Origin: Agrostemma githago
Lineage: Eukaryota > Streptophyta > Magnoliopsida > Caryophyllales > Caryophyllaceae
DNA: 64,000 nucleotides
Direction: 5' to 3'
NCBI GenBank assembly: GCA_958450325.1
Contig: OY288259.1
Location: 28,452,734-28,516,733 of the forward strand
Below, one piece after another: positions 10,961 to 22,301 of this stretch. The position numbers were made by a program, and so were the translations under genes. Every line of letters begins with the position of its first letter. The first letter of the stretch is position 1. Below the pieces are notes generated by a model that worked only from the letters and a program-made list of their open reading frames with translations, made no database searches and was not told where the DNA came from.

Positions 10961-13180
10961 TAATTTAACCCAATCTTAACCCTAACTCCATTAAGATGTT
11001 TCCAACTATTTAAGTTAAAATCTCGGGGTTAAGACAAAAAGTAATATTATGCGAGAATTCAAAATCGTACCCATTTAATGATTAATGAAAATAATGGCAC
11101 TCGATTAAATGACAATGTTTAAATAACCATGTGATATATTTGTATTTCTGAACCGTGTTTTGACATAACACGACACGTGACGCATTACCGTGTAACTAAA
11201 ACAATTATATTATAATTTTTGCAATCAGTTAGAAAATTTTGTATCAAATACAGAGTACTCCGTAATTAAGAAAAAACAAATACTGAGTATTAGCTTCATC
11301 ATAACTAAACCAATTTATACTCCAAAGAATTATGTCAAACCAACGTGACTCAAAGGCCTTACCGTTCGTTCACATCAGATTCTTCATCCAACTCTTTATC
11401 AAGTCTTTAATTTTGTTTATGAATCTTTACTTTGGCTTATCAAAATTTTGAAATATTATGCTTCCTTAGTACTTATTTGGATAAATGAACCATTCAGTAA
11501 ATATCACTATTCATTACTTTGTATTTATTTGTTTAATTATCTTAGCTTAGTAATTACTGATATAATTCTAGCATTTTAAATTTTTCCGAGACTAACGTAT
11601 TTCCTCCTTTTTTTAACCTTTCGATCTTCCTTTTTCATCCATAGGTTTTTATCTTTCCATTTCATTTTTTTCCTTTTAATCCGTAATTTTATAATTAATT
11701 GCTACCCCACACCTGAAAAAATTAGGTATTTCAAACTATTTCTAGCTCGTACTCCGACCCTAACTCAAAAATAATTACTTTACTAAAAAAAATTATCAAA
11801 AAAATTTCTTCATTGATTTATGAAATTATGCTCAATTAATTAATCTATTTATTTTTGGCATCGTAGTTGATAGAGATAGCTACTGGAGAAATAGAAGTGA
11901 TGGGCAAAAGGCAAAAGGCAAAAGACTAATTCCATTGGCTGATTTATACAACATCATAAATTGAATTGTTGGGTAACTACATTCAATAGTTCGTGACCTC
12001 ATTATCCAGTAACTCTTAAAAAAAAAGAGTTAATAGACGATGGATGTCACGAAGGGTGCGTCGTGTGTGTAAGTTAGCGAGTAACTCTATAAGTCCGTAT
12101 TAATTATTCCTCTTACTCATTTTTCTTAATTTGAGTAATCTATTAGCAAAAAACATGATCAATTTAGTAAACCGTATCAACTACTACTATAAAAAAAACC
12201 TGGGGAATTTATGTGAATATTAACGGGAAATGTGAGTAACATTAACATATAAAGAGGCTACTTGCTGTTTTTCTTCAACCATTCAATAAATATAGAGTTC
12301 TTTTCAATTATAATTTAATGACCAACCCAATACACTTGTGATATTTGTGGAATGATGTAATAGTGTATAAGGGAAGCTATTTACTGCAAAATTAGCATTC
12401 TAAATGAAGAAGCATTCTAAATAATACCGAAGAAAATCACAGGGTATGAAAAAAAAAAAGCAAAATCATGTTAAGTTAAAACAGTGAAAATTCCGGGATT
12501 ATGACGAAACGCAATATTAAATGAGAATTAAAAATTGTATCCATTTAATGAAAAGAATGACACTCGATTATGGATAGACATAGTACATTAGTACTAAATA
12601 CCCATGAAAATCATGGGTTTATGCAACAAAAGTAAGAGAAATTATGTAAGGTTAAAAAAGAGTAAACCCGGAATTCAAAAAAGTGTAGAACCCGGGATCA
12701 AGACAAAATGTAACACGTAGTATTATATGGGAAGTCATAGCCTACATTTAATGAAAAGAACAATATTCATTTAGTTTGTCTCTTCTTCAATTTCTTTTAC
12801 TCATGCCCGTAGACATCGTAATGTAGTACCGTAGTTGCTCATACTCTCACAAACTTGGTTCCAAGATTTGTTGGTAGAAGGTTCTGGGGTGATTCTGTTC
12901 CGCTAGAACTGATCGAGTTAGTTAACGCAGAAGCGGAAATATAATACCCGATATGGGTTTTTCTCCAAAAAAATAAAATAAAGAACAATACTCGATTGTG
13001 AATAGAATTACTAAATATACCCATAAAAATCACGGGGTTATGAAAAAAATAAAATTGTTTTTAAGTTCTAAAATTATGATATACTCTCGAGATGAACACG
13101 AAATATATGTGGGAAATCAAAAACTTATGAAAAGAACGGACACTCAATTACGAATAGACATAATATTAAAACAAATATTG
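10960..13180 (+). repeat. diverged interspersed repeat copies (~170-200 bp unit)
   Basis: Related segments at about 10980-11150, 12470-12620, 12640-12780 and 12985-13170 share ordered words. These are ACCCAT..AAAATCAYGGGKTTATG, then a CCCGGGATTA-like word with AAGACAAAA, then CCATTTAATGAAAAGAA, then GACACTCGATTA with GAATAGACATA. The intervening 11150-12470 is AT-rich without recognised content. The unit could be an old satellite or a MITE. A dot plot would settle the unit boundaries. Confidence 0.5.
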
Positions 13181-13330
13181 CTCCGTATATCGGTTGTCAT
13201 TACAACGCGTCAAATTTCACTGCAAACAAAATTTGAAACCCTAACCCCCAAATATCTTCGTCCAACCCAGAAAAACAACACCAAAAATTGATCAAAGTTC
13301 ATTGCATAAAGTAACTGATAACTATAGACA

Positions 13331-13429
13331 TGTCGCCTAACAGATCAACTCTGAAGAGAACCATCTTTTTTAATATCACTGCTTATCAATCGTCTTGCTT
13401 AGATAATCCGCCTATCCGAGTACTTTTAG
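13331..13429 (+). other. unidentified exon-like segment with splice donor
   Basis: After a leader typical of plant transcripts (AAACCCTAACCCCC, 13240-13257) an ATG at 13331 opens 33 codons beginning MSPNRSTLKR. It ends in TTTTAG followed by GTAAAT, a good donor. A downstream acceptor TGCTTTCAG lies near 14527, and joining there would stop after nine more codons. The product is unknown. This may be a small gene, or a truncated gene whose next exon-like pieces are at 14590-14820. Confidence 0.3.
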
Positions 13430-13867
13430 GTAAATCTCTTTGAATTTATCTTATTATTATCAAATCAGGATTTTTTTCATAGTACTACTAAATTTCGATT
13501 AAATTTGTTTATCAGTTTTGAATTTATTTCAATTTTGCGAAGTTTGGTTTCTGCACGGCTACTTTTCATATTTGGTAAATTTTGATTAAATTTGGTTTTT
13601 GCTTATCAATTTTGATTTTATTTGTAGTACTACTTTTGCACGGCTATTTTTTTGGTTTCTGTTACGTGAATTTGAAGGGAATTGGTACAGATTTGATTGC
13701 TAGAACACAAATTTTCAGCCACATTTATACCAAGTATCCTCCGGTGAATATTCTATCAGTATAGTTGCTAGAACATGAGATCAGATTCGATGCAATTGTT
13801 CTAGTTGTAAAAACTAAATCACATAAGTTGTTACCTTCGCCTTATTTCTCTTCAAAGTTAGTGATTA

Positions 13868-14208
13868 AAATAAATTGAGTAAATTAAAAATTACTCCCTT
13901 TTAAGATACCAATTTTAAAATTTACTCCCTTTTGAAATTTTTGTTAAAAATAACTCCCAAAATCTATAAAAGTTCAAAAATTACTCCAAAATATAATTTT
14001 TGGACGAAAATGCCCCTAAATTTTTTATGCCATATTACTTAACCTCACCTTCTAGCCAAGGGCATTTTCGTCCTAAAATTAAATTTGGGAGCAACTTTTG
14101 AACTTTTGATAGATTTTGGGAGTTATTTTTAACAAAAATTTTAAAAGGGAGTAAATTTTAAAATTGGTATTTTAAAAGGGAGTAATTTTTAATTTACTCA
14201 AATAAATT
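13868..14208. repeat. 9-bp target site duplications of foldback MITE
   Basis: AAATAAATT occurs directly before 13877 (13868-13876) and directly after 14199 (14200-14208). A 9-bp duplication is the hallmark of Mutator-superfamily transposition. Confidence 0.8.
13877..14199. mobile_element. Mutator-like foldback MITE
   Basis: The 323-bp element is an almost complete inverted repeat. The left arm starts GAGTAAATTAAAAATTACTC and the right arm ends in its complement; both arms (about 145 bp) match with few differences around a short loop near 14020-14050. It is flanked by the 9-bp duplication AAATAAATT. It codes for nothing and would need a MuDR-type transposase in trans. If transcribed through, it would form a long hairpin RNA. 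Confidence 0.8.
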
Positions 14209-14526
14209 TCAATTGTTGGTAACCTTAGTTTTATTCCTTGATCCTTGATCCTTGCTCCCGGTATAAAAGTACATTCCTCTTAGTTTTATAATACTCATTC
14301 ATCTTCTTGATTTCTTGCTCCTTCAATTGATAATTGTCTTTCCCCTTAGTTTTTGAAACAACCTTGTACACCATCATTTTGAAGAAAAAATATTTTCTAT
14401 GTAAAATTGTTGTACAGATTACATATAAAATTGATATCAGCAAGATTAGAAAAATACGTGATGTTTTTTACCTCCAGCATCAATTAATAGGAGTTCCGTA
14501 ACATCTAACTTTGACTTGTGCTTTCA

Positions 14527-14823
14527 GGTCGGCCCTCCACTTGTGAATCACTCTGATTTTCATTTGAGATAGTCTTACATCATGCTGCAAACCGGCAAGA
14601 GAGACCATCTTGGTTGAAGACGGAAACAATCTTGGATGAAGGCATCGCGAGGAAGATGCAGTATCGCTTTAATAAGATGATTTTGTGTTGATGGAGAATG
14701 TTGTTGTGAGTGGAATTTTGGACGAATTCTATTTTTTTTTTCTTGCAGGGAATATTGAAGAAGCAGATAAAAATCTTAAGGTACAATGCTGTTGACGATG
14801 ATGTTTGTCGCATGTTCAATTGA
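14527..14823 (+). other. unidentified exon-like remnants
   Basis: One open stretch (about 14587-14690) reads QERPSWLKTETILDEGIARK and continues about 12 codons to a TGA. A second begins after a good acceptor (poly-T then CTTGCAG, about 14748) as GILKKQIKILRYNAVDDD and ends in TGA near 14821. The residue composition and splice signals suggest former exons, but I cannot name the protein. Confidence 0.3.
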
Positions 14824-14829
14824 AGTATT

Positions 14830-15145
14830 TAAAGAATAAAAGATGGAAAATTAGAACATCGAAACACGAAAGGGTTTAAGTTGTATTTTCAATGTGTTGT
14901 AAATTGCACATGAGGGTTAATGTGCATGGTAATTTCAGCCGAAATTTTAATACTCTTGATGTCTATTCTCAATGCTCTTGTCAGTTGTATTAATTATTTT
15001 TTAAGGAGGTGATGGTCTTATTTTCGAGATAAGTTGGTTCTACATTAATTAATTAGAGTCTGTCTGTTTGATTTAGGTATTTATTAACTATTGCATTTAT
15101 TTTTATAACAAACACAGTTATATATTTTTTCTACAAATTTTTCAA
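14830..15145. other. unassigned AT-rich DNA
   Basis: No reading frame, repeat or structural signal is seen. Confidence 0.3.
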
Positions 15146-15352
15146 GGACGGATGCCTTGGATCAGTGGTTTGCCTTTGTGGGATAGATCCCGGAGGACGC
15201 GGGTTCGATTCCTGTTGCCGTCATTTTTGGAGGAAACTTTGGAATTACTTTGGATGCACATACAATCGTGTTCACACTAGGGTGAAAGAAAAATTACTTT
15301 GGATGCACATACAATCGTGTTCACACTAGGGTGAAAGAAAATTGTATCAAAA
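15146..15352 (+). mobile_element. tRNA-derived SINE with duplicated body segment
   Basis: The head is tRNA-like: an A-box-like TGGATCAGTGG (15158-15168) and a consensus B-box GGTTCGATTCC (15202-15212) at internal RNA polymerase III promoter spacing. The body contains a ~50-bp segment twice in tandem (from about 15243 and 15293; key words GGATGCACATACAATCG and CACACTAGGGTGAAAG). The 3' end is TTGTATC followed by a short A-run. The head does not fold as a functional tRNA by eye. Target duplications were not found. Confidence 0.7.
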
Positions 15353-16200
15353 AAATGAACTTAATTCGAAATGGAGGATCACCATTGTGCCACGTCATGG
15401 CACATAGTGTTTGATTTAATATATAAGAGATTCGTTACTCGAAATATGAATAAAATATAATGAGTCAATATATAGTATCTTATAAATAATTAGGAAATCG
15501 AATTAAAAGTATAAATTTTAGAAAAGAGATGTTTTAAGAGAGACGACATCAAAATTAATTGAGTCGACGAGTTTTATAAATGAAATGAGATTTACAAAGA
15601 TTTCAATTAATTTTTAACAAATAGTTTTTATTAATAAATAATACAGATTTTAATAAAAATAGTCAATCGGAAACAAATAGGAAATTATTAGTGAAAATAG
15701 TCTCGACTAAAAATATTTTTAAAACTAAATCGACTATTTTCTCATTTATTAGTATAAATCGTAAAACGAAATTTAATTTATTATACAAATCTCGATTATT
15801 GTATTAAAATACGATTTTAAGTTAAAAAAAGTTAGAAATTAACGAAATCGATATTATTTAGTTACTAGTGTCACGATAACCAACAAAATATTATATCCAT
15901 CACTAACGATTTATAAAACGATATCGAAAGTTGTAAAAATATTGATAAGGCATACGATTTAAAATTAATATAATTAGCAATAATATATAGCTAAAATTAG
16001 AAAACCGAACTTAAAATATTTACTACATACTACTACTCAAACATACGACATAAAATCGAGTAACGTCCTAAAGTTACCTTAAGTCGACAACCAAAACGAA
16101 CTCGTACTCGTCCTTCTTAATTAATCCAAGCTACAATCTTTGAATCTGAAAGTCATGCCCGACCCTTGATCTTCAATAAGGCTTTGAGGCTTCCTCGGAT
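15353..16200. other. unassigned AT-rich DNA
   Basis: The stretch has many CG dinucleotides within AT-rich text, similar in flavour to the right half of the family C LTRs. No LTR end, PBS or frame could be fixed. It may be part of an older family C-related insertion. Confidence 0.25.
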
Positions 16201-17025
16201 AGGGAAAGACAGAAAGGCAGAAACCTATGTATCAGGATTGAACATAAGGAAAACACGGAGACATGATGAATATATGAAAACAACTAGGGAAGAAGAAGTT
16301 GAGGAGCAGAAAGGAATGAAACAGTTCATCAAAACGAACTGCAACAGTACATCGTCATCATGAAGCACACAGAACAATGGAGTTTAGAGAAGGATAAGAC
16401 AAGCGAGATGACTAAGTGAAGCCAGAAATAGAGGATCGATGATGGACAAAGAGACGGACAGTAGAGATGAAACAATACCAAAATGACGAAACGGGGAAAC
16501 AAAAAAATGGACGGAGATGAAAGGCAGAAACGATCAGCATTCAAACAACCTCAATGCATATCAGCAAGAACCACGGAACACGTTGCTAAACGATTCACAA
16601 CAACGGGTACGACAAACCAAACAGAAACGACAGTAGTCAGTAGCAGGTCACACAACGACATCAATGAACAGCAATGAAGACAGCGGCAGGACGTAATAGC
16701 AGCACGAGTTATTAGATCAAACAGCAGCAGCAGATTCAACGAAAGAAGAAGAGGAAGAGAAAACAACGGACAACAAGCGTGATACAACACACAGCAGGAG
16801 AACCGACACAAACAGCAACAAAACCGAAACGCACAAACATCATAAATAAGCAGAGGAGTTGAAGAAGACAGGAACAACACGCAGCAAAAAATACGAATAT
16901 AGCAGCAACAAAACAGAACCGGTGAAAACGGATCAGCAACAGACAAAACGAAGAAGAAGAAGAAGCAGAAGAAGAAATCCCTCATCGATTTCCGGCGATG
17001 AAACAGAACAAGGACAGCAGGTCAC
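16201..17025 (-). repeat. left part of family C LTR, interrupted by Athila #2 (left limit approximate)
   Basis: This purine- and AC-rich sequence (AGAAGAAGAAG, CAGCAACA words) ends in GTCAC at 17021-17025. That is the target duplication of the 20.7-kb Athila element, and the sequence continues at 37744. The minus-strand orientation comes from the right half. The left boundary is not visible, so 16201 is only a working limit. Long open frames here (for example 16551-16985 on minus) are low-complexity artefacts. Confidence 0.45.
17021..17025. repeat. left target site duplication GTCAC
   Basis: GTCAC precedes the 5' LTR and recurs at 37744-37748 directly after the 3' LTR. This proves that the two LTRs belong to a single insertion. 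Confidence 0.92.
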
Positions 17026-17335
17026 TGTTGTGTGCTAAATTTAGACCATTTTTTCTTCCATTTAGACCTGTTTTTCCCTCGTTTTGCGAGTCTTGAGTGC
17101 GATTATCGCCATATTTTGCGTACTTCTCGCATTAGCGCCCCTCTTGTGCGTTTTACGTGTTTTTGGTAGTTTTTCTATCAATTTTGATAGGTTTTGCTAC
17201 AAAAATCATGATTGAGCTTCCACGAGCACAAGAGAAGGGAAAACCGTCCAAAGAGCAAAGCAAACAACTTAAAGTTTAAGGCCATCCAATCGAACAAACG
17301 AAGGATGAGACAAGACTCGAGGCCACAAAAAATGA

Positions 17336-17555
17336 CCGGACGAAATTTCACCCGACGATAAAAGTGCCTTCCGAAGATTTTCCGAGCTTACCCACCGGGC
17401 GAAACTGACCGGGCGAAATTTCGCCCACCGGGTAAAATTTCGCCCGATGGGAAGAAGTGCCAAAAACGCAAAAAATGGAAGAAAATCTCACCGGGCGAAA
17501 ATTTCACCCGATGGGAATTAACGTCAAGTCCGCAGGGCGAAGTTTCACCCCATGG
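17336..17555 (+). promoter_or_regulatory. GGGCGAAATTTCGCCC palindrome cluster (5' LTR, Athila #2)
   Basis: Palindromic or half-palindromic units of type CGGGYGAAATTTCRCCCG repeat at intervals of about 25-60 bp and end about 79 bp before the TATA box at 17634. Single-base changes in one arm are often matched in the other (GGGCGAAA..TTTCGCCC versus GGGTGAAA..TTTCACCC elsewhere). Confidence 0.75.
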
Positions 17556-17633
17556 AGATGCAAAGGGAGATTGTCTCACTAATGGAGCATAAAGTTGGAT
17601 TTGGGCTTTAGGTTAAAAACCCATTAAGAGATT

Positions 17634-17645
17634 ACTATATATATG
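17634..17645 (+). promoter_or_regulatory. TATA box of Athila #2 5' LTR
   Basis: ACTATATATATG is the only strong TATA motif in the LTR. It has an identical counterpart at 36724-36735 and lies just after the palindrome cluster, so it is the likely RNA start-site selector. Confidence 0.65.
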
Positions 17646-18656
17646 TTACCCTAATTCATTGCATAAACCACCTCTCCATTGTGCTAAGGAGGGAAGACAT
17701 TACACCCTTCCACCATCCTATTACACCATCCATTAGTAGTAGTAATCTAGAGAAATCTTCAAAAATTCTAGTAGTTTACATAGTAATTAATAGTAGATCT
17801 ACAAGTTTCCATCAACAATTATTTAGATTTCAAGGTTGTAAGAAGATTATTCAAGTTTTATTTGAAGATTTGTTGGGTTTATTGGAGGATTAGTGACAAG
17901 TTCTCCATTTTATTCATCAAAGATTCAATCTTTATCCATGATATCTTCTTATTTCTTATAGATCTACATAGTTGGTATAATTCTCTTCCACTCTCTAATC
18001 TCTAATTTAGTTTTTGTGTTGTTCCCTCATCATCATCTTGTTTAGATCTAATTAATATGCATGTTGTGATGATTTCCATAATGATGTGTGAGTAGATTTC
18101 TTGTTGGGGAGTTTAGGGATGAGGGCTTGGATTATTTGAATATAGGGATGTTGGTGGGTTGCTTGCATGTTGGTTTATCTTATTTATGGTGTTGTGTCAT
18201 TGTTGTTTTAGTACGGCCAACTAGACCGACCTTGACTAATTTCTATCAATATGGGGAAACTCGGGGTAGAGATTACCATGACTAGGGACTTACCCTCATT
18301 CATCGCGAAAGCGGGTTTTTAGGTGAGTTTATCGACATTGTGACAAAAAATCGATTCCGACCTTCTTAGACTCCAAGTACCGAATCCCGACTTCTCCCCA
18401 ACACCTTTTCCCTAGATTGACCACCACTAGCTATCATCATAGACATTCCTCTAGTATAGACTCGACCCCTAGAAAAACCCCCCTCTAAGGCATCAAACAC
18501 GACACTTTAGGCTTCACAAACACACATTGTTCCCTGTGGACCGACCTCGACTTACCACGATTACTCTAGTAGTTTTTGTGTTATTCCGAGTCTTACAAAT
18601 ATTGTTTGATCCCCCGTCCTTCGTTAACGACCGATCCGATTGGGGCGCGATCAAAA

Positions 18657-18674
18657 TGGCGCCGTTGTCGGGGA
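18657..18674 (+). promoter_or_regulatory. primer-binding site (tRNA-Asp), element #2
   Basis: TGGCGCCGTTGTCGGGGA matches the complement of the plant tRNA-Asp 3' end with one mismatch (T for C). It starts 3 bp after the LTR. Confidence 0.92.
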
Positions 18675-18781
18675 ACGGCGAGTAACTGTTGTGTTTTTAG
18701 TTGTTGTGTTTGATTCTTTTCCCTTCTCTCTTCTCCCTAGTACCGCGAGGTGCAAGGAGTCTTACCGTTTAATTGAGTTTT

Positions 18782-21700
18782 ATGCCCACGAACACGTCAT
18801 CGCCCTTGTGGTTCGATCCGGAACCGGAAAGGACTTTTAGAGCATTGCGTTTTCGAGGAAATAACTCAACCACCATCATTCCACATCCTTCATTATAACC
18901 TCCTAACCTTAATCCCATCCTACCACATTCACCTTCTACACCTTCTATATCACATATCCCCACTCCAAACAATCCTTCCATACCTTCCACTTCACAAAAT
19001 TCACCACCACCACCACCACCATCGCCGAGAACACCGCCACCAATTCCATCCCCTCCAAATTCTCCAAAATCTCGAAACCCTCCATCACCGCCAATCCAAC
19101 CAATGGCGACTCTAGGTTCGCACTCTCAACTCACACATGAAGAAACACCTTCTCCCGTCGATTTCGGAGAGATACCCGAGAACTATGAATTGAAAGCTTC
19201 TTTGACCAACGCGGTCCAACAAGATAACTTTCACGGTTTTTCTCAAGAAGATGCTCAAGAGCACATCGCTTCATTCAAAGAAAAAATTAGTAGGAGCCCG
19301 TCTCAATGGGTTAACTTCATGCCAATTGCATCGCTTATTATTTCCGAAGACCTTGAGAGATGGAGCTCGTAGATGGCTTCAAGGCCATCCCGCTAATAAT
19401 TTCACAACATGGGCTCAACTATATAATGCCTTCTTGGAGAAATATTTTCCGCCGTCAAAGACTAACCAATATCGCATGGAGATACAAACGTTCAAACAAG
19501 ATGAATTCGAAAGCCTAAGCGAGGCTTGGGAAAGATTTAGAGATTTGTTGCGCAAATGTCCACATCATGGAATACCCGATTGGCTAACTACCCAAACGTT
19601 TTACAACACCCTTTCATCGAGAACCAAGGAAAACCTCAATTCGGCCGCCGGAGGAGACTTCTCTTCTCTCACCGATGAGGCATCTAAGAATCTTATTGAG
19701 AAGATGGCAATGAGTGATTCAATAATGAGTCAATCGAGGGATTCTAGAAAGAAAGTTGAAGTGAACTCATCTACGAGTTCTAATGAATTGAAATTCCAAA
19801 CGGAACTTGAAGAATTGAAAAGGAGAATGGATGCCATGAATTCTAAGCCCACTCCTAGAGGTATGTACCAAATTCAAGGGAGTGTTCCTCCAAGGCAATC
19901 ATCACCTCCAAAGCTATTAACATGGGAAGTTCAATGTGATCATTGTGGCAATCATGGTCACGACTCTAGCTCTTGCATTCCTAATGAAGAAGTTTATGTT
20001 GAAGAGTCAAATGAAGTCCAACCTATACAAGTATATGGGCAAAGACCTCAATTTGATCCTTTTTCTAATACCTACACTGCCAGCACAAGATTTCATCCTA
20101 ATTTCTCTTATGGAAATCAAAATGTTCAAAACCCGATGCCGCGCGCCCAAGGGAGTCAAATGAGGTCATTCAACCAAAGTCAACAAAGGCCCTTTAACCA
20201 AGGTCCTCCAAAGATGCCCCCATATATGCCTCCTCATCAAAGGAGTAACTTCAATCAACAAGGTAGCAACTTCCATGTTCCTAACAACTACAACAATTAC
20301 CAAAATCAACATGGTAATCACTTTAATCATGGATACAATCAAGGGTTCCAAGGAAACCCTTGTGGTAACCAAGGTTACAATCAACAACCATTTAATCAAC
20401 CCTCTCAATCTTATGGCCAATCAAACAATTCTCAATTTGGTCAAGGAGGTCCTTCATGGGAGAACTATAATGATTTGCAAAGAACCGTTGGCCAACTATG
20501 GAATGAACATCAAGATACTAAGGCAGGGCTAAAGGTTTGGGAATCACAAGAAGCAACAAAAGCCTTAGCCGCACCAATTCATCCACCCCATGGTTTGCCC
20601 GGTCAACCCCAAAACCCAAGAGACCCTTCACACCAAGCAAATGTCGTGATTTTGAGAGGTGGCAAAGAACTTGAGGACCCATATAAGAACTTGAACTTGA
20701 ACACCAAGACTACCCCATCTGAGGTTAATCAACCAAGTGCACCACAAGAATCATCTCCCTCTTTCTCCAAACAAAACCAGGGAATACAAGCGGAGTTTGA
20801 TATCCTCCAAAATGCGGAGAATGAATTAAGAGAACAAAAAAAAAGAGCAAATGAAAGCGGAAGAAGTAAAAAAAAAAGAGGCGGAGCGATTAGCCAAAGA
20901 AGAAGAAGAATCCAATGTTCCACCGCCTCCCGCCCCTATCCCTCCATTGCCTTTTCTCGAGCGAGCTAAGCCACACAAAGAGAATGCACAATTTAGCCGT
21001 TTCGTGGATATGTTGAAGAAAGTAGAGGTAGCTTTACCTTTCACCGAGGTAATCTTTCAAATGCCCCTCTATTCAAAGTTTTTGAAAGATGTCTTGACTA
21101 AAAAGAGAACCATAGAGGACAAAGAATGTGTCTCTTTCACGGGTCAATGTAGTGCCATTCTTATGAATGAAATGCCAAAGAAACTAGATGATCCCGGTAG
21201 TTTTTCTATCCCTTGTCGGGTAGGAAAGTTGTTGTTAATCAAGCTTTATGCGACCTTGGGGCTAGTGTTAGTTTTTTGCCTTATTCTATTGCCAAAAGAC
21301 TTAGTGTGGGGGAGATGAGACCCACTAGCATGTCGATTCAACTTGCGGATAGGTCCGTCAAGTACCCACTTGGGATACTTGAGGATGTACCCGTTCAAGT
21401 TGGTAAGTTCTTCATCCCCTACGACTTTGTTGTCATGGATATGCCCGAAGACACTATTACCCCCATTATCTTAGGTCGACCTTTTATGGCTACCGGAGGT
21501 ACTATAGTTGATGTTAAGAATGGAAAGTTGTCATTTAACATAGGGAACGAGTCGGTAGAGTTTTCCCTTTCTCAAGCTCTTAAACAACCAATGATTGAAC
21601 AAATGTATTCCATTGAAGTTATTGATAGTTTGGTTGAGTGTAGCTTGATAGATGATGATAAGCAAGAAGAAGAACCATTTGACTCTCCACCTCTTAAATA

Positions 21701-22301
21701 AGAATGTTTGCATGATGAAAAGGTAGAACCACTACCGATGGGTAAGAGTATGGTATCTTCTCCATCTAATCTTGAACTTAAACCACTCCCCTCTTCCCTC
21801 AAATATGCTTTTCTTGAAGGAACTAGTTATCCCGTTATCGTCAATGCTACCCTTGATGGACCTCAACTGGAAAAACTTTTAATTGTTTTAAGAAAGCGCA
21901 AAAAGGCCATCGGGTATAGCATTGCCGACCTCCAAGGCATAAGCCCAAATGTTTGCATGCATAGAATCATCCTTGATGATGACCACCGTCCTTCGGTTGA
22001 GGGTCAACGTAGGTTGAACTCCACCATGAAAGAGGTTGTCATGAAGGAAGTCCTCAAGTTGTATGAGGCTAACATTATATACCCAATAACCGGAAGTAAA
22101 TGGGTTAGCCCCGTACAAGTTGTGCCGAAAAAAGGAGGAATAACGGTTGTTAGAGGAGAAAAGGGTGAGTCAATTTCCACTAGGACTATTACCGGTTGGC
22201 GCATGTGTATAGACTATCGTAAATTGAACACGGCCACCATAAAAGACCATTTCCCCCTTCCCTTTATTGATCAAATGCTTGAAAGATTGGCGCATCATTC
22301 T
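18782..22301 (+). pseudogene. gag-protease-reverse transcriptase (N-part) of Athila element #2
   Basis: Gag should start at the ATG at 18782, because LWFDPEPERTFRALR follows, as in element #1's Gag. An in-frame TAA lies at 18896-18898. The gag core (FFPPSKTNQY-like, WERFRDLLRKCPHHG) is in another frame after a shift near 19340. The zinc knuckle CDHCGNHGHDSSSC (near 19940-19980) is intact. More frameshifts occur near 20865 and 21215. The protease shows DLGASVSFLP (from about 21252). A TAA at about 21699 precedes RT. The RT finger region (SKWVSPVQVVPKKGG, WRMCIDYRKLN, FPLPFIDQMLERLA) ends abruptly at about 22300 before the YxDD motif, where Ogre-like sequence begins. Polyprotein function is lost. 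Confidence 0.9.

Larger units (their letters stand above)
17026..18653 (+). repeat. 5' LTR of Athila element #2
   Basis: The LTR starts TGTTGTGTGCTAAATTTAG and ends GGGGCGCGATCA (1628 bp). It contains a palindrome cluster (17336-17555), a TATA box (ACTATATATATG, 17634-17645) and a downstream leader. It differs from the 3' LTR by scattered substitutions (for example TGTTGTG versus TGTTGTA) and by lacking about 30 bp, one palindrome unit, at about 17340. Confidence 0.93.

Noticed and set aside
15150..15222. functional tRNA gene
   Set aside because: Only the A and B boxes are convincing. The acceptor and anticodon arms do not pair by eye, and a SINE body follows.
16551..16985. 144-codon Phe/Leu/Cys-rich minus-strand frame
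   Set aside because: Same low-complexity explanation in the left part of the split family C LTR; no protein-like motif.
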